A DNA stretch of 64,000 nucleotides from Rhodocollybia butyracea (taxonomy: Eukaryota > Basidiomycota > Agaricomycetes > Agaricales > Omphalotaceae). The position numbers and the translations under genes are program-made. The stretch covers positions 62,001 through 126,000 of the forward strand of contig JADNRY010000128.1 of NCBI GenBank assembly GCA_015501585.1. Direction: 5' to 3'. Positions 23,210 through 33,711 of the stretch are shown piece by piece (positions within the stretch are counted from its first letter, which is position 1; each line of letters begins with the position of its first letter). Below the pieces are notes generated by a model. That model saw nothing but the letters and a program-made list of their open reading frames with translations. It had not been told where the DNA came from and searched no databases.

Positions 23210-23502
23210 ATAGCTCCCCCTGCTCTTACTTTGCTTGATTTACAGCCTGTATATGATTGCCTCAAGAAATCTATATAGCTTCTGTTACTTGCTTGACCTA
23301 AGTAGCACCACCATGTGCCAGTAAAGATGTTACATGTTGCGTATGTAGATGTACAAACCGTTGTAATTTGCACATTTGAAACAGTCGCAACGAGATTGAC
23401 GGTGAGCTCAAATCAATTGGTAGTTCGAAATGTGGTTCCACAGGCTGAACTTAGCAGATCCCACGCCACACTTCCTCACGTTCTTTTGTTTCTCCCTTCA
23501 GT
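23210..23502. other. Spacer, promoter of next gene
   Basis: About 290 bp, T/C-rich shortly before the ATG at 23503; no gene seen. Confidence 0.5.
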
Positions 23503-25213
23503 ATGGGCACAGGTGGCCCTTTCAAAAACCGCAAAAAACTCTTTGTTCAAAAAACAGGCTCACCTCATGGAAGAAGCCCAAGGGTTGAGTGCCCTACTGA
23601 CCGCAGAGGTAAAGGTCCACTAGCCCCTCGGGCAGTCAGCGAGGATGAGGCTTCCGACAAACCACCTTCGGGCTCATCGATAGAAAAGTTTCGCAAATTT
23701 GCTGAAGAAGAAGATGCCGATGCCCTCATCAACAGCTTAACGTCGAAAAAGCTGCTCCAAAAGCAAGGAGATACTCCGGACAGCGAAGACGAGTATGCTA
23801 AAGCAGAGGCAGAAACCTCACGGGGACTTCGTCCTAACCGAAAGCCAGCAAAGAATGTAGGCGGAAAACGTGTCTCTGAATCCAAGAGTAAAGGCAAGGG
23901 CAAAGCTGTAGGTCTCTTTGGTGTCAATGTTTGTTTATTTACATATTCTTTGAATGTGTAGAAAGCTCCTGGTACAATGTTTATTGTAGAAGCGATCCTC
24001 TGTCTACCTGAAGGTATCATTGATGTAGAAGTGAGTGCTCTCTTGTGAAGCCATATAAGGCTCAGTCGCTTATCTCTCGGCCTTACATAGAATCATGAAA
24101 ACGATCCTGCCGCTTCTGCTTCTGCTGTTGAATTGGGGAACCGATACTTCGCTTTACCCAAGCAAGTCCGTAGCTGCACAAATGTTCTTAGCTTGCCATC
24201 CTTGCAGGCATATCGAAAGCAAGGCCTCGCAGCGGTTGATACTACTAAGGGATTCGAGTTCAATAAGGAATGGACGAAAGAAGAGATGTCAGAGAAGCTC
24301 TCAGAAGAGCTACCCGCTATCCGTCTACTGTTGGAAGAAGGGAGTACTGATTCCAGAGGACGTCCGTCTATCCTCTTTTGTACCCGTCGAGATCGACGTA
24401 TCCAGCTAACAGGCCTAACCATCCCAAACGGTGATGCTGCGAAACAATATTGTCGAGGAGCGCGTTCTGGATGGCGTGGATCGGTGATGATATTTAGTAC
24501 GTGAGCTGGCCCTCAGCTCAACCCTTCCTCTCAGTTAACTTCGAATACAGCATCACGTACCCCCATTAAGCCCAAGGACCGAAAACGACTCTCAGAATGT
24601 GTTGTGAACAAGAACAACGATGAAGTGGTTGAAACGGGGGATTGGGACGATATTGAAGGGCAAAAATTACATACCGATCAAGAGGATACTACAGAGACTA
24701 CGACCGAGCCTCGTGTGTTGTGAAGCCACACTCGAAAACGCCTCCGTGAAGAGGAATCAGCTTCGGAGGATGAGGTTATATCACAGTTGACAAGCTCTTC
24801 ACCACTTCCTCCTCGAAAGAAAAGGAGAATCGACCTCAGTGGTGAGTTTGTACCCTAAGTATCTAAAAGATTGTTTCGTTCCTCACTGTTGTTATTCCCA
24901 AAGATATTGAGTTAACTGATGATGAACAAAGAGAATCATCAGGTCAGTCCAGAACAATCTCACAGATAGGTGTAAGCTCATTTTGTACTTTATATCAGAA
25001 CCTGCGAAGGCTTCTGGTCCCAGTGGGGCTGCAGACAAAAGTAGCCATGACAGTGGATCATGCAATGACCATAACAACGCAACGGACATCACTACTGATC
25101 GTCCTATGACCCCCGAAGCAAACCGTCTACCTGAATCCGAGCATTGGAGCCCAGACTATAAGGTGTACATGCACCAATATTCAACTTGGAGGAGAAAGCC
25201 TGTTGATTTCTGA
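23503..25213 (+). CDS. Charged accessory protein of the transposon (474 aa)
   Basis: Six exons: 23503-23907, 23962-24030, 24091-24496, 24551-24841, 24904-24942 and 24999-25213 (1425 nt). All phases agree. Not assigned to a named family. The first part is basic and disordered (PFKNRKKLFVQK, SKSKGKGKA). The middle is a folded region with FNKEWTKEEMSEKLSEELP and RPSILFCTRRDRRIQL, reminiscent of W/L-rich helical blocks in other agaricomycete mobile-element proteins. Then follow RTPIKPKDRKRLS, a nuclear-localisation-like PPRKKRRIDLSG and an acidic tail ending STWRRKPVDF. A TGA at 24721-24723 (likely CGA to TGA, a CpG transition) would truncate it at residue 340. Position suggests an accessory or regulatory role. 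Confidence 0.65.
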
Positions 25214-25613
25214 GCGCTCCATCTCATCATTCTGCTCTCTGTCCTTTTTGCTTTGATCCCTACGAACTTTCAACAGTTCAACTTGTTAGCTTTGAAGCTC
25301 ATACGTTCCTTCACTTTTCTCCGAACCAAACTATTGCTCCTTCTTTTATAGTACAAGATACCCTCTCTTGATAATCAACCGCTCTTTGCCTACTCTGATC
25401 CATAAGCTCCTTCGTTTAATATCTTCTAGTCTTTCTTCTCTTACTTTCCTCTTTTCTAATCGCTTCATTTTGCCTACTTTGTGGGTATCCTTTGGCCTTT
25501 TAATCGTTAAAACATCCTACTTTAATGGTGCATCTTTACTTTAATAATCAATTTTGATTGACTATTACTGAACGGTACTGGGTGGAAAGTAAACCTTCAA
25601 GTAAACTTCAGTA
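25214..25613. other. Spacer before right TIR
   Basis: T/C-rich non-coding sequence, probably 3' UTR of the preceding gene. Confidence 0.5.
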
Positions 25614-25950
25614 TGAGTGAAACTGTGGAATTAAACTATGAGTACCTTGGTGTGAGGGGGGAGCACAGATTTCTGTGAGGGGGGAGCAAACTGACTTGTG
25701 AGGGGGGAGCGCACATTTTTGTGAGGGGGGAGCAAACTGACTTGTGAGGGGGGAGCACACATTTTTGTGAGGGGAGGAGCACACATTTTTGTGAGGGGAG
25801 GAGCACACATTTTTGTGAGGGGAGGAGCACACATTTTTGTGAGGGGGGAGCACACTTAGTTGTGAGAGGGGAGCACACTGACTTGTGAGGGGGGAGCACA
25901 CATTTGTGAGGGGGAGCAGAATTGAATATTTCACACTTTTGAACAGCATA
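25614..25950 (-). repeat. Right terminal inverted repeat with 12-unit array
   Basis: Reverse complement of 11240-11549, with 12 GTGAGGGGGGAGCACACATT-type units. Its outer end is CTTTTGAACAGCATA, followed directly by CCAGCC. Confidence 0.95.
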
Positions 25951-26870
25951 CCAGCCTATATATGGTACACACGATAAAGAAATAGTCCATTCTTGGGTAT
26001 ATATCAGAGGTAAAATATGATTTTGTGAGGATTAACATAGTTTTAAAGTGTTTTGATCCGAGCGAGGTTTCTCCAATTACTCCACAATTCTCCGGGGTCA
26101 GGAATACCTTTACGCTTCATGATCACTTGCCGCCCAGTTTCCCTTGGGTGAGTTTCATTCTATTCCTCGGATAGTTCTCTCCATCCTGAGTGTAATTAAC
26201 ATTCTCTCAAGAAGGCCTGTTGTCTAGCTTTCCAACGACACCACTTATGATAGTCTTGAGCAACTGCACTGAGTATGTACAAGTGATTCCCGATAGTCGG
26301 CTTTAACAGATAAGACCTCTTGTGTCTGATTTCTAAGGTCAAATGTTTCGATTTGCCAAGGCTATCCCGGCGTGTAGCTTTCCATAGGACCGCTAAGCAT
26401 GTTTCTACCGTCTTCACGGTTACGACCGGTACCGTGAATAGACCTCTACAGTTTCCTTGGGATCGTTCTGGTCCATTGTTACGGACTGTAAAGTCCACAT
26501 CTTAACATAGCTCGTTGGGGTCTTAGTGCGAGGGATGCCTTCCCTCATAATTCCTTCCCTTGAGTAATGCATTGGCTTAGTACTTATCCCGCTTCGAGAT
26601 GTCCTGTAGTTTAGAGAGTATACACTCTTGGGTATAACTAGATTGACAATCTAGCGTTACATCTCCGGGCAGCCCAGGTATCCTTGCTAGCTTGGCTCTA
26701 GGCTACGCTTGTGGGTGTACCTTCACGGCTTGCTGAGTATTATTGTTAAGTTCTTTGCCTCGGCAACAGCTATCATGCTCGGGCTCCGTATAACTCTCTT
26801 ATTGCATTGTATAACGCATACAAAATGTCAAAATGTACGGTTACACGCCTTAGGCCGATTTTAGGCCTAA
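25951..26870. mobile_element. Insert X, right part
   Basis: Continuation of the 9890-11239 insert beyond the 14.7 kb transposon. Non-coding. The outer end carries a hairpin TTAGGCC-(7)-GGCCTAA at 26850-26870, immediately before copia gag resumes at 26871. Confidence 0.6.
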
Positions 26871-27361
26871 TATTGTCAATAGCAACACCTACAGCGGCAG
26901 GTTTCTCTTTCTTTGTATTCAGGTCTTTGAGAAATTGACAAACATTACCCTTTGCAGGGCAAGTAGAGTCCATGAATCCTTGTCGGAGGTCAACTTCAGC
27001 ATAGCCAGACTTTTCCGTGAACTCAGAAACAACGGCGGCCCATGCTTCAGCAACAGTACTAAAACGCGCGGTCTTCAGCGCAACAGAATTGCAAAGCTTG
27101 GAGATCAAGAGGTTGCGAGTGCCAAGCGGTTGCTTCATCCTTTGACCAGGTATGAAGATCTTTGGCAGCTGCGGCATTAGGACCAGTTAAGACGGGCTTG
27201 ACGTCGGCGCCATCAAAGTGGCCCCACTTATCTTTGCCTTTAACAGCAGCCTCAAAACGGAGTTTCCAGATTGCCCAGTTGGAACCGGAAGCACTGAGCG
27301 TAGGAATATTACTTGGTAGAGTATCCATGAGCGCATTGACAGTAGTAGCTGGCATAGACAT
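26871..27361 (-). pseudogene. copia gag, N-terminal part
   Basis: The ATG at 27361 opens MSMPATTVNALMDTLPSNIP, then SNWAIWKLRFEAAV, HTWSKDEATA and, after a frame change near 27120, LLISKLCNSV, VAEAWAAVVSEFT and DLRQGFMD, ending at VGVAID. This is the DUF4219/UBN2-type gag of copia elements. It is interrupted at 26870 by insert X and resumes at 9889. Confidence 0.88.
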
Positions 27362-27375
27362 AATATGAGCAATTT

Positions 27376-27390
27376 GGGGGCCCGATAACC
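27376..27390 (-). other. Putative primer-binding site
   Basis: GGTTATCGGGCCCCC directly downstream of the 5' LTR on the coding strand, where copia elements pair with a tRNA. The tRNA identity was not established. Confidence 0.4.
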
Positions 27391-27711
27391 TGTAAGAGGT
27401 AACAAAGTTACAGTAAGCTTAAGCTCAGAGTTAAGAGAACACTCTTCGCATTGATATACCTAACGAAGTTACAGTAAGCTTAAGCTATATACTTCGTTAG
27501 CATAAATAAGTAAACAAAAAGTAAGTAAACTCACCTCAGAGTTAAGAGAACACTCTGAGGGGAGGCACTACAACGTAAGTACGAATATAAGTAAAAAGAC
27601 GCATTACGCGCATACATGAAACAGTGTACAAAATATAGACTAAGGTACAGGATCAAAGAATAAATCATGCGACGAGTCGCTTTGCCCGACGATACGGCAT
27701 TTACTCCAACA
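27391..27711 (-). repeat. copia 5' LTR (321 bp)
   Basis: Counterpart of 4315-4574. It is longer because of a 61-bp internal segment (about 27425-27485) that partly duplicates LTR sequence (TTACAGTAAGCTTAAGCT occurs twice). Confidence 0.92.
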
Positions 27712-28059
27712 ATACTTATGACCTGGTCATTTACTGGTACTGATGCTTGCCATTTCTCCTGGTCCATGATTAAAACAACCTCGAAGTCTTCTCACTGGTA
27801 GATCAAGCTTTGGACTCATAAAAAAGATGGCAAAGAGTGTCTACCGTCTTGATACTATGCCCAATGAACAATTGTACTAGAGCGCTAGTAGAAAAGTAGT
27901 AACCTAAATTCTAACTAATCATAATTGAATATCGACGCTTCCAAGTTCTCTCAGTCGCGGACCCAGATATCTTGCTCAAAACTACTCAAATGAACTCCAA
28001 ATGCCCCGGCACATGTAAGAAAAGAATTCAATTTCCTAGTGGTGGGATGGAAGCGAACC

Positions 28060-28333
28060 ATGCTGTATGCTATTAGGGAAGAATTTGCACCCTATTTACA
28101 TCAACATCACGTACCGGACGACCATGTTGTGTACAATCATTGCCGAGTCCAAGGCAGTCGCCACGAGCGACGATGTTTGTTTCACTTTAAGACCGGTCAG
28201 AATAACCGAAAGGCCCAAAGCAGGTCACTCACGGTGATTCCTGCACAGGACTCGGAGCAGGGACAGGAGCCTTGATAGGAGCAGCCACAGCAACGGAAAT
28301 GAATAGTGCTGCCACGATGATGAAGAAATGCAT
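28060..28333 (-). CDS. Putative small secreted protein, copy A
   Basis: The ATG at 28333 begins MHFFIIVAALFISVAVAAP, a clear signal peptide with AVAA cleavage site, then a Pro/Lys-rich stretch. Exon 1 ends at a GTGAGT donor (28232). An acceptor TAATAG near 28070 would give a short tail and stop. The corresponding first exon in copy B (31839-31730) has the same start and intron but a different tail, so the mature peptide is uncertain. Minus strand. Function unknown. Confidence 0.4.
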
Positions 28334-28349
28334 ATCAAATGAGTTTGAG

Positions 28350-29045
28350 GTTGGTTTGGGGTGCAAAATGTTAAAGAGTGGGTTTTGGAAAGATAGTATG
28401 TATAAGTATGGCACTATGAAATTATCATCAATATATATATATATATTGTTAACTTCATTGTCAACTCGAGAGCAGTAGGTTGCGTACCAGCCAAAAAAAA
28501 AAAACCGATAGAAAATATAGAAGGGTATGAAGTTGGTATGAAGGGTATGAGAATAGGGAAATGGCTGCGATGAATCTATTTTATAGGTTCTAGAAAAGCA
28601 CTACTCCAGATATTGCACTGGATATGACTTATTTTAAGATCGTCAGCTTATTGGTAGGAGACATACCTAGGGTAATTAACTCAGCAACGATGAACACGAT
28701 GAACAAACATGATTATGATTACCGCTCGGCATGGCAATTGAGATGATGATGAACCAAGAATTAATGCCACAAGGTCTTGACGAAGCACAATCTCTTGCTG
28801 CGCTGGATGTTGGATGGCTCGAGCACGACTTTGCTAAGCGGGTTGCTAGGAGTTCTGCCGCTGATGTACTGAGCATGAGCAAAGAACAAGATGAATCATG
28901 ACACGCATGTTATATGACTTCAATCAACACTGATCTGAAACGCATCCGAGTCTAGACCTCAGTGCAATTTCCTGGTAGAAGCAAGAGGTGAGCCCGAAGG
29001 GTAAACCTCAGCAGACTGGACGGTAAAATAAGTATAATCAACACT
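28350..29045. other. Duplicated non-coding segment
   Basis: Shared with about 31850-32465. No gene supported; contains an AT microsatellite near 28430-28445. Confidence 0.5.
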
Positions 29046-29303
29046 GGGTGACTTCCCGTAAGAATTAAACTCCAATAAACTCCAAATAATTCCTGAATGA
29101 TGTTGATGCGACGGGCGGAAAATGATTGGCAATCAAAAATCGAGCGAAAACAGGTTTACAGCTGTTTACAGAGGCCTCCGGACCCTCTGTAAACCCTTGC
29201 AAGGAAGTTTTGATCAAGTTTTGATGGAATCCGGTGATCGCAAACCTCCCTGACAAAATTAATCGACTGTTTTTTGTCAAATAAACCTTACGGGAAGTCA
29301 TCC
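29046..29303. mobile_element. 258-bp MITE
   Basis: Terminal inverted repeats GGGTGACTTCCCGTAAG (left) and CTTACGGGAAGTCATCC (right), one mismatch in the first 13 bp. Flanked by ACT at 29043-29045 and 29304-29306. Absent from the otherwise collinear duplicate around 32465, which gives the empty site. Confidence 0.85.
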
Positions 29304-29306
29304 ACT

Positions 29307-29916
29307 GGTCGTCTAGACTAGTGCAATTTTTCCGTTTCGCACTGCCACCGGTTGTCAGTTTTCGGTTGGTCAAAGCTGGATATCGCATTTAACGCATTTA
29401 ATCCCTAATCCCACGAGCGGCATTACAAAAGTTTAAATCTTCGTTTCTCGATCGGGAGAGGATCTTTTAATTTTGTAAGTTGCGTCTTAGAGATCGGATT
29501 CTCCTACACCGGTTGTACTTGAATGCACGTTTGGTGTTACCCATTCCGTTCAATTGTTGAGAGCGAAAACTGCTCAAGCCCAACACGAGCCGTGTCTTCT
29601 GGTATCGAGAGCCAAGTGATTTACAACAAGCTCAGTACTTGACTGTTCAACGCAATCACGACTACCCGCTCGTAATTGGATTGGGGCTAAGTGAGGCATT
29701 GAAAAAAGATACTGCGGGAGATTGAGCTTTAATTCCACAATGAAAATGCTACAATCAGGTATCGAGGTTAGAAGAAATCATATCACTTACTAAGTTGGTG
29801 TCCTGTTTGTTTCATTTGAGGTAGAGATATAGATATATTGCTACCGAACTCTGTGAAACTCCCATTCCACACCTAAACGTTTCTGGAACTCAAAAGTACC
29901 TAGAAAATCGCTCTTG
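29307..29916. other. Duplicated non-coding segment
   Basis: Collinear with about 32480-33099; no gene seen. Confidence 0.5.
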
Positions 29917-30357
29917 TTAGCCGGGAGAAATAAGATATGAGGCTCTTGAGAGAACAAACGTACGAGGTTTTTGTCCACATAGGCTATGCAGCCGCCGTAA
30001 AGGGTTGAAAGTATTCTCTCTTCGCTTGAACCTATCGAAGAAACATCTCTGTGAGCATTTCGCGTAAATTTCTAGGCCGCCGTTTCGATAACAGTAAAAA
30101 GGAAAGAGGGATTCAAAAGCTCTGACAAACCTCGCTGAACCATTCCTATCCCGATTCCAGCTTTGCGTGAGAAGTATCTCGCCGGTTTGTCGGCTGACAG
30201 AGACAGTGAATAGAGTACAATCCGGTTCAGAGGAGACGGCTTTGTGTATGGGCCTTAGATGTTCGAGGTATTCATCTATTCGCGAGGGATCGATGGTGAC
30301 GAGGATGTATAGTATAAATTCATGATGGGGAGCACTGGTAGTGATACCTGAGTCCAT
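29917..30357 (-). pseudogene. ABM-domain protein gene, copy 1
   Basis: The ATG at 30357; the protein starts MDSGITTSAPHHEF, then ILYILVTIDPSRIDEYLEHL, ending the first exon near SWNRDR. This is the beta-alpha pattern of small antibiotic-biosynthesis-monooxygenase-like (dimeric alpha/beta barrel) proteins of about 110 aa. Relative to copies 2 and 3, one base is missing after AGGAA (RDRKWF becomes RDRNGS), and the second exon has TAG in place of CAG (AATQP to AA-stop-P). So it is broken twice. Minus strand. Confidence 0.7.
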
Positions 30358-30771
30358 GGTGAAATGAAATGAGGAGATATTAGAAGAGAGTTATGATACT
30401 CAGGCTCTTTTATGCAGTCGATCTGATTTGGAACTTCGGAGCTATGTCGGATTAGTAGAATGTAGTACTTGTCAGAGCTTGAAAGTCAGAGGTCCTCCAA
30501 CTTGAATTTCAGTGACTCTGAATGGCTTTTAGTGAAGATAAAGTCCTGTATCAAGTATCAAACTATGATTGCATTGCTCCTAGAAGCGCACTGGTCATCT
30601 CGGTCAAAGCGTTTCATCTCGTGCTCATGTGATTTGAACAAACCTTGGGTCGATCGTCCCTGGGGCCTGGACAGCGGAAACCTCTTTTCAAGTCGCCTTT
30701 CTCGCTTACCCAGTTCACGATACTCATCTCCCAGAAAATTTCCACTTCAAGGGGCTTCTACTAGAGGGGAT
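30358..30771. other. Intergenic, shared with 34148-34560
   Basis: Upstream flank of ABM copy 1, repeated upstream of copy 3. Confidence 0.5.
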
Positions 30772-31135
30772 CATGGGGGCTCCCTTGGATCCTAATCAGT
30801 GGGATGAAGTGGATCAGACCGAAAAACATATTTGAACCAGAGCAAAGGGACAGTTGGGAAATTGGATGGGAAGTTCTGGACAGAGTGGCGGACCCATTGA
30901 CTACACAAGTACCACCTGACGGTGCGCACAACGCTGACTGATATTATGCTCGCTGACACTGACTTCCTGCGCAGATATATGATCATAAAAAAAGCGGGAC
31001 CAGTTAGCTTTGTACCTATGCGGAGGAACGTGGTCTAAGTCGCTAAATTGCTTGGAATTCTGCCAGAGTACAAACCAGTGCTTGCCAGCCAAGCAACTAC
31101 ACTAGAGTCGATATCCAGTCGGTATCCTCATTCGT
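30772..31135 (+). pseudogene. DUF6533 gene copy 3, 3' fragment
   Basis: Starts at GGGGGCTCCCTTGGATCC and is collinear with copy 2 from about 3931 through the 3' flank (GAPLDPNQWDEVD region, broken by indels and stops). No upstream exons. It continues into the empty copia target site. Confidence 0.8.
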
Positions 31136-31729
31136 GTGCAGATACTAAATACTTACCCAATCGTCTACTGGTCGCGATGCTTGCCATTTCACTTGGATTA
31201 AAGTAACCTTGAAGTCTTCTCGCTGATAGATCCAGCTTTGGACTCATAAAAAAGATCGCGAAGAGTACCTACCGTTTTGATACTATGCTCAATGAATAAT
31301 TGTACTAGCGTAGAGAAGTAGTAACTTAAATTCTAACTAATCATGAATTGAATATCGACGCTTCCAAGTTTTGTCGGTCTCGGACCTAGATACATTGCTC
31401 AAAGTGCTCAGATAAACTCCAAAGGCCTTGGTAGATACGTGAGCAGAATTAACCAGCAAATAGATGTATGGAAGGCTCTATCAACTTATTTAGAGTCAAC
31501 AGAGGCCCAGGACTGGGCAAGATGGAGGCTGTAATGCTATCAGACAAAGAGGTTTTACACCACATTTACATCGACATCACGTACCGGATGAGATGGGCCG
31601 CATAAATGACCAGTGACACAGCCAGGGCCACCGCCCTGGCGATCACGCTCGAGGCCCTCTACCAAGCTTCAAGACCAGAAAACCAGTCAGGATGGCTAGG
31701 GCCGAAAGGCACAATAGCAGGACACTCAC
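31136..31729. other. Duplicated non-coding segment with empty copia site
   Basis: Collinear with 27717-28232. Near 31125-31140 CAGATACTAAATACTTACC corresponds to the two sides of the copia insertion. Confidence 0.65.
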
Positions 31730-31839
31730 CCCGGTGATTTCTCAGTGACAGCGCTTGGAGTAGCTTTGATAGGAGCCTTGATAGGAGCAGCCACACTAAC
31801 AGAAAGGAGAAATGCTGCTGCAATGATGAAGAAACGCAT
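31730..31839 (-). CDS. Putative small secreted protein, copy B (exon 1)
   Basis: The ATG at 31839; MRFFIIAAAFLLSVSVAAP is a signal peptide, followed by a Lys/Pro/Ala-rich stretch ending VTEKSPG at a GTGAGT donor (31729). A paralogue of 28333-28060. Downstream exons unclear. Confidence 0.4.
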
Positions 31840-33099
31840 ATCGAATGAGTTTGAGGTGTGAAGTAATGTTAAAGAGTGGGTTCTGGAAAGAGAGTATGGC
31901 ACTAGGATGAAATTTCAAGAGTATCGTTAGCTTGAATGTCAGCTCGAGAACGGCAGGTCGCATACCAGCCAATAGAAGATATAGAAGGGGATGAAGATAG
32001 GGAAATGAGCTGCGAGGAATCTCTTTTATAGGTACTAGCCAAGCACTATCTTTTACTGCGCTGTAGCTTATTTGAGATGTTCAGCCAATGTTAGAAGACT
32101 GAATGATGACATACCTATGGTAATTAACTCAGCAACGACGAACAAACATGATTATGATTACCGCTCGGGATGGCGATTGAGATGATGATGAACCAAGACT
32201 TGATGCCCATGGCGAGGTCTTGACAAAGCACAATCTGCTATACTTACTCAGCTGCGCTGGATGTTGGATGGCTCGAGCACGACTTTGCTAAGGGGGTTGC
32301 TAGGAGTTCTGCCTCTGATGGACTGAGCATGAGCAAAGAACAAGATGAATCATGACACGCATGTTATATGACTTCAATCAACAGTGCAATTTCCTGGTAG
32401 AAGCAAGAGGTGAGCCCGAAGGGTGCACCTCAGCAGACTGGACGGCAAAATAAGTATAATCAACACTCTGAAACGCGTCTAGACTTGTGCAATTTTTCGT
32501 TTTGCACTGCCACCGGTTGTCAGTTTTCGGTTGGTCAAAGCTGGATATCGCATTTAACGCATTTAATCCCTAATCCCACGAACGGCATTACAAAAGTTTA
32601 AATCTTCGTTTCTCGATCGGGAGAGGATCTGTTAATTTTGTAAGCTGCGTCTTAGAGATCGGATTCTCCTACGCCGGTTGTACTTGATGCATGTTTGGTG
32701 TTACCCATTCCGTTCAATTGTTGAGAGCGAAAACTGCTCAAGCCCAACACGAACCGTGTCTTCTGGTATCGAGAGCCAAGTGATTTACAAAAAGCTCAGT
32801 ACTTGACTGTTCAACGCAATCACGACTACCCGCAGCTTTCCTACCCGCTCGTAATTGGATTGGGGCTAAGTGAGGCATTGAAAAAGATACTGCGGGAGAT
32901 TGAGCTTTAATTCCACAATGAAAACGCTACTACCAGGTATCGAGGTTAGAAGATATCATATCATATCACATACTCCGTTGGTGTCCTGTTTGTTTCATTT
33001 GAGGTAGATATATAGGTATATTGCTACCGAGCTCTGTGAAACTTCCATTCCGCCCCCAAGCGTCCTTGGAACTCAACAGTACCTGGAAAAATGCCCTTG
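31840..33099. other. Duplicated non-coding segment
   Basis: Collinear with 28350-29916 but without the MITE. No gene supported. Confidence 0.5.
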
Positions 33100-33446
33100 T
33101 TAGCTGGGCGAGATAAGATATGATGCTCTTGAGAGAACAAACGTACGAGGGTTCGTCCACATAGGCTGTGTAGCTGCTGTGAAAGGTTGAAAGTATTCTC
33201 TCTTCGCTTGAACCTATTGAAGAAACATCTCTATAAGCTTTTCGCGTAAATTTCTAGGCCGCCGTTTGGATAAAAGTAAGCAAGAGAGATTCGAAAGCTC
33301 TGACAAACCTCGCTGAACCATTTCCTATCACGATTCCAGCTTTGCGTGAGACGTATCTCACCGGTTTCAGTGAATAGAGTACAATTTGGTTCGGAGACGG
33401 CTTTGTGTATGAGCCTTAGATGTTCAAGATATTCATCTGTTCGCAA
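33100..33446 (-). pseudogene. ABM-domain protein gene, copy 2 (5' truncated)
   Basis: The second exon is intact (YFQPFTAATQPMW, then FVLSRASYL, stop at 33100). The first part keeps DEYLEHLRLIHKAV and RLTQSWNRDRKWFSEV but lacks the N-terminus and a short VSVSR segment. The duplication boundary lies at about 33447. Confidence 0.65.
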
Positions 33447-33711
33447 AAAATTGCACGAGTCTAGACTCAGACGCGTTTCAGATCAATGTTGATTGAAGTT
33501 ATGAGGCGGAGATTAAGCTTCAATTCTACAATGAAAATGCTACTATCAGGTATCGAGGTTAGAAGATATCATATCATATCACATACTCCGTTGGTGTACT
33601 GTTGATTTCATTTGAGGTAGAGATATAGGTATATTGCTACCGAGCTCTGTGAAACTCCCATTCCGCCCCAAGCGTTCTTGGAACTCAACAGTACCTGGAA
33701 ACATGCCCTTG

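Larger units (their letters stand above)
11240..25950 (+). mobile_element. 14.7 kb multi-gene DNA transposon (IS3EU-like)
   Basis: Ends are defined by terminal inverted repeats starting TATGCTGTTCAAAAGTGTGA (left, 11240) and its reverse complement (right end, 25950), flanked by a perfect 6-bp duplication CCAGCC (11234-11239 and 25951-25956). Inside are four spliced genes: BTB-like (minus), DDE integrase-type transposase (plus), 2OG-oxygenase-like (plus) and a charged protein (plus). Removing the hAT at 13447-18851 and one 8-bp duplication leaves about 9.3 kb. The 6-bp duplication and integrase-type transposase fit what I recall of the IS3EU class. Polintons also make 6-bp duplications, but I see no polymerase, ATPase or capsid gene. 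The class assignment is inference; the boundaries are read directly. Confidence 0.9.
4315..27711 (-). mobile_element. Ty1/copia LTR retrotransposon, nested and inactive
   Basis: One retrotransposon insertion on the minus strand. The 5' LTR is 27391-27711 and the 3' LTR 4315-4574; both start TGTTGG and end CTTACA on the coding strand. Perfect 5-bp target duplications ATACT lie at 4310-4314 and 27712-27716. Coding order on the minus strand is gag, protease and integrase, then RNase H, which is copia order (integrase before RT). The RT core is missing near 5800-5905, and coding parts are split by a 2.3 kb insert X, a 14.7 kb DNA transposon, a 1.7 kb hAT and a 0.84 kb insert. It cannot be autonomous now. 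The duplicate host unit at 31,100-31,170 shows the unoccupied site. Confidence 0.9.

Noticed and set aside
11240..25950. Polinton/Maverick identity (6-bp duplication, integrase)
   Set aside because: No DNA polymerase B, packaging ATPase, protease or capsid gene is present, and the integrase is of a different type.
9890..26870. Insert X as a Helitron (ends CTAA, hairpin nearby)
   Set aside because: The other end is not TC and the hairpin overlaps the terminus instead of lying 10-15 bp inside.
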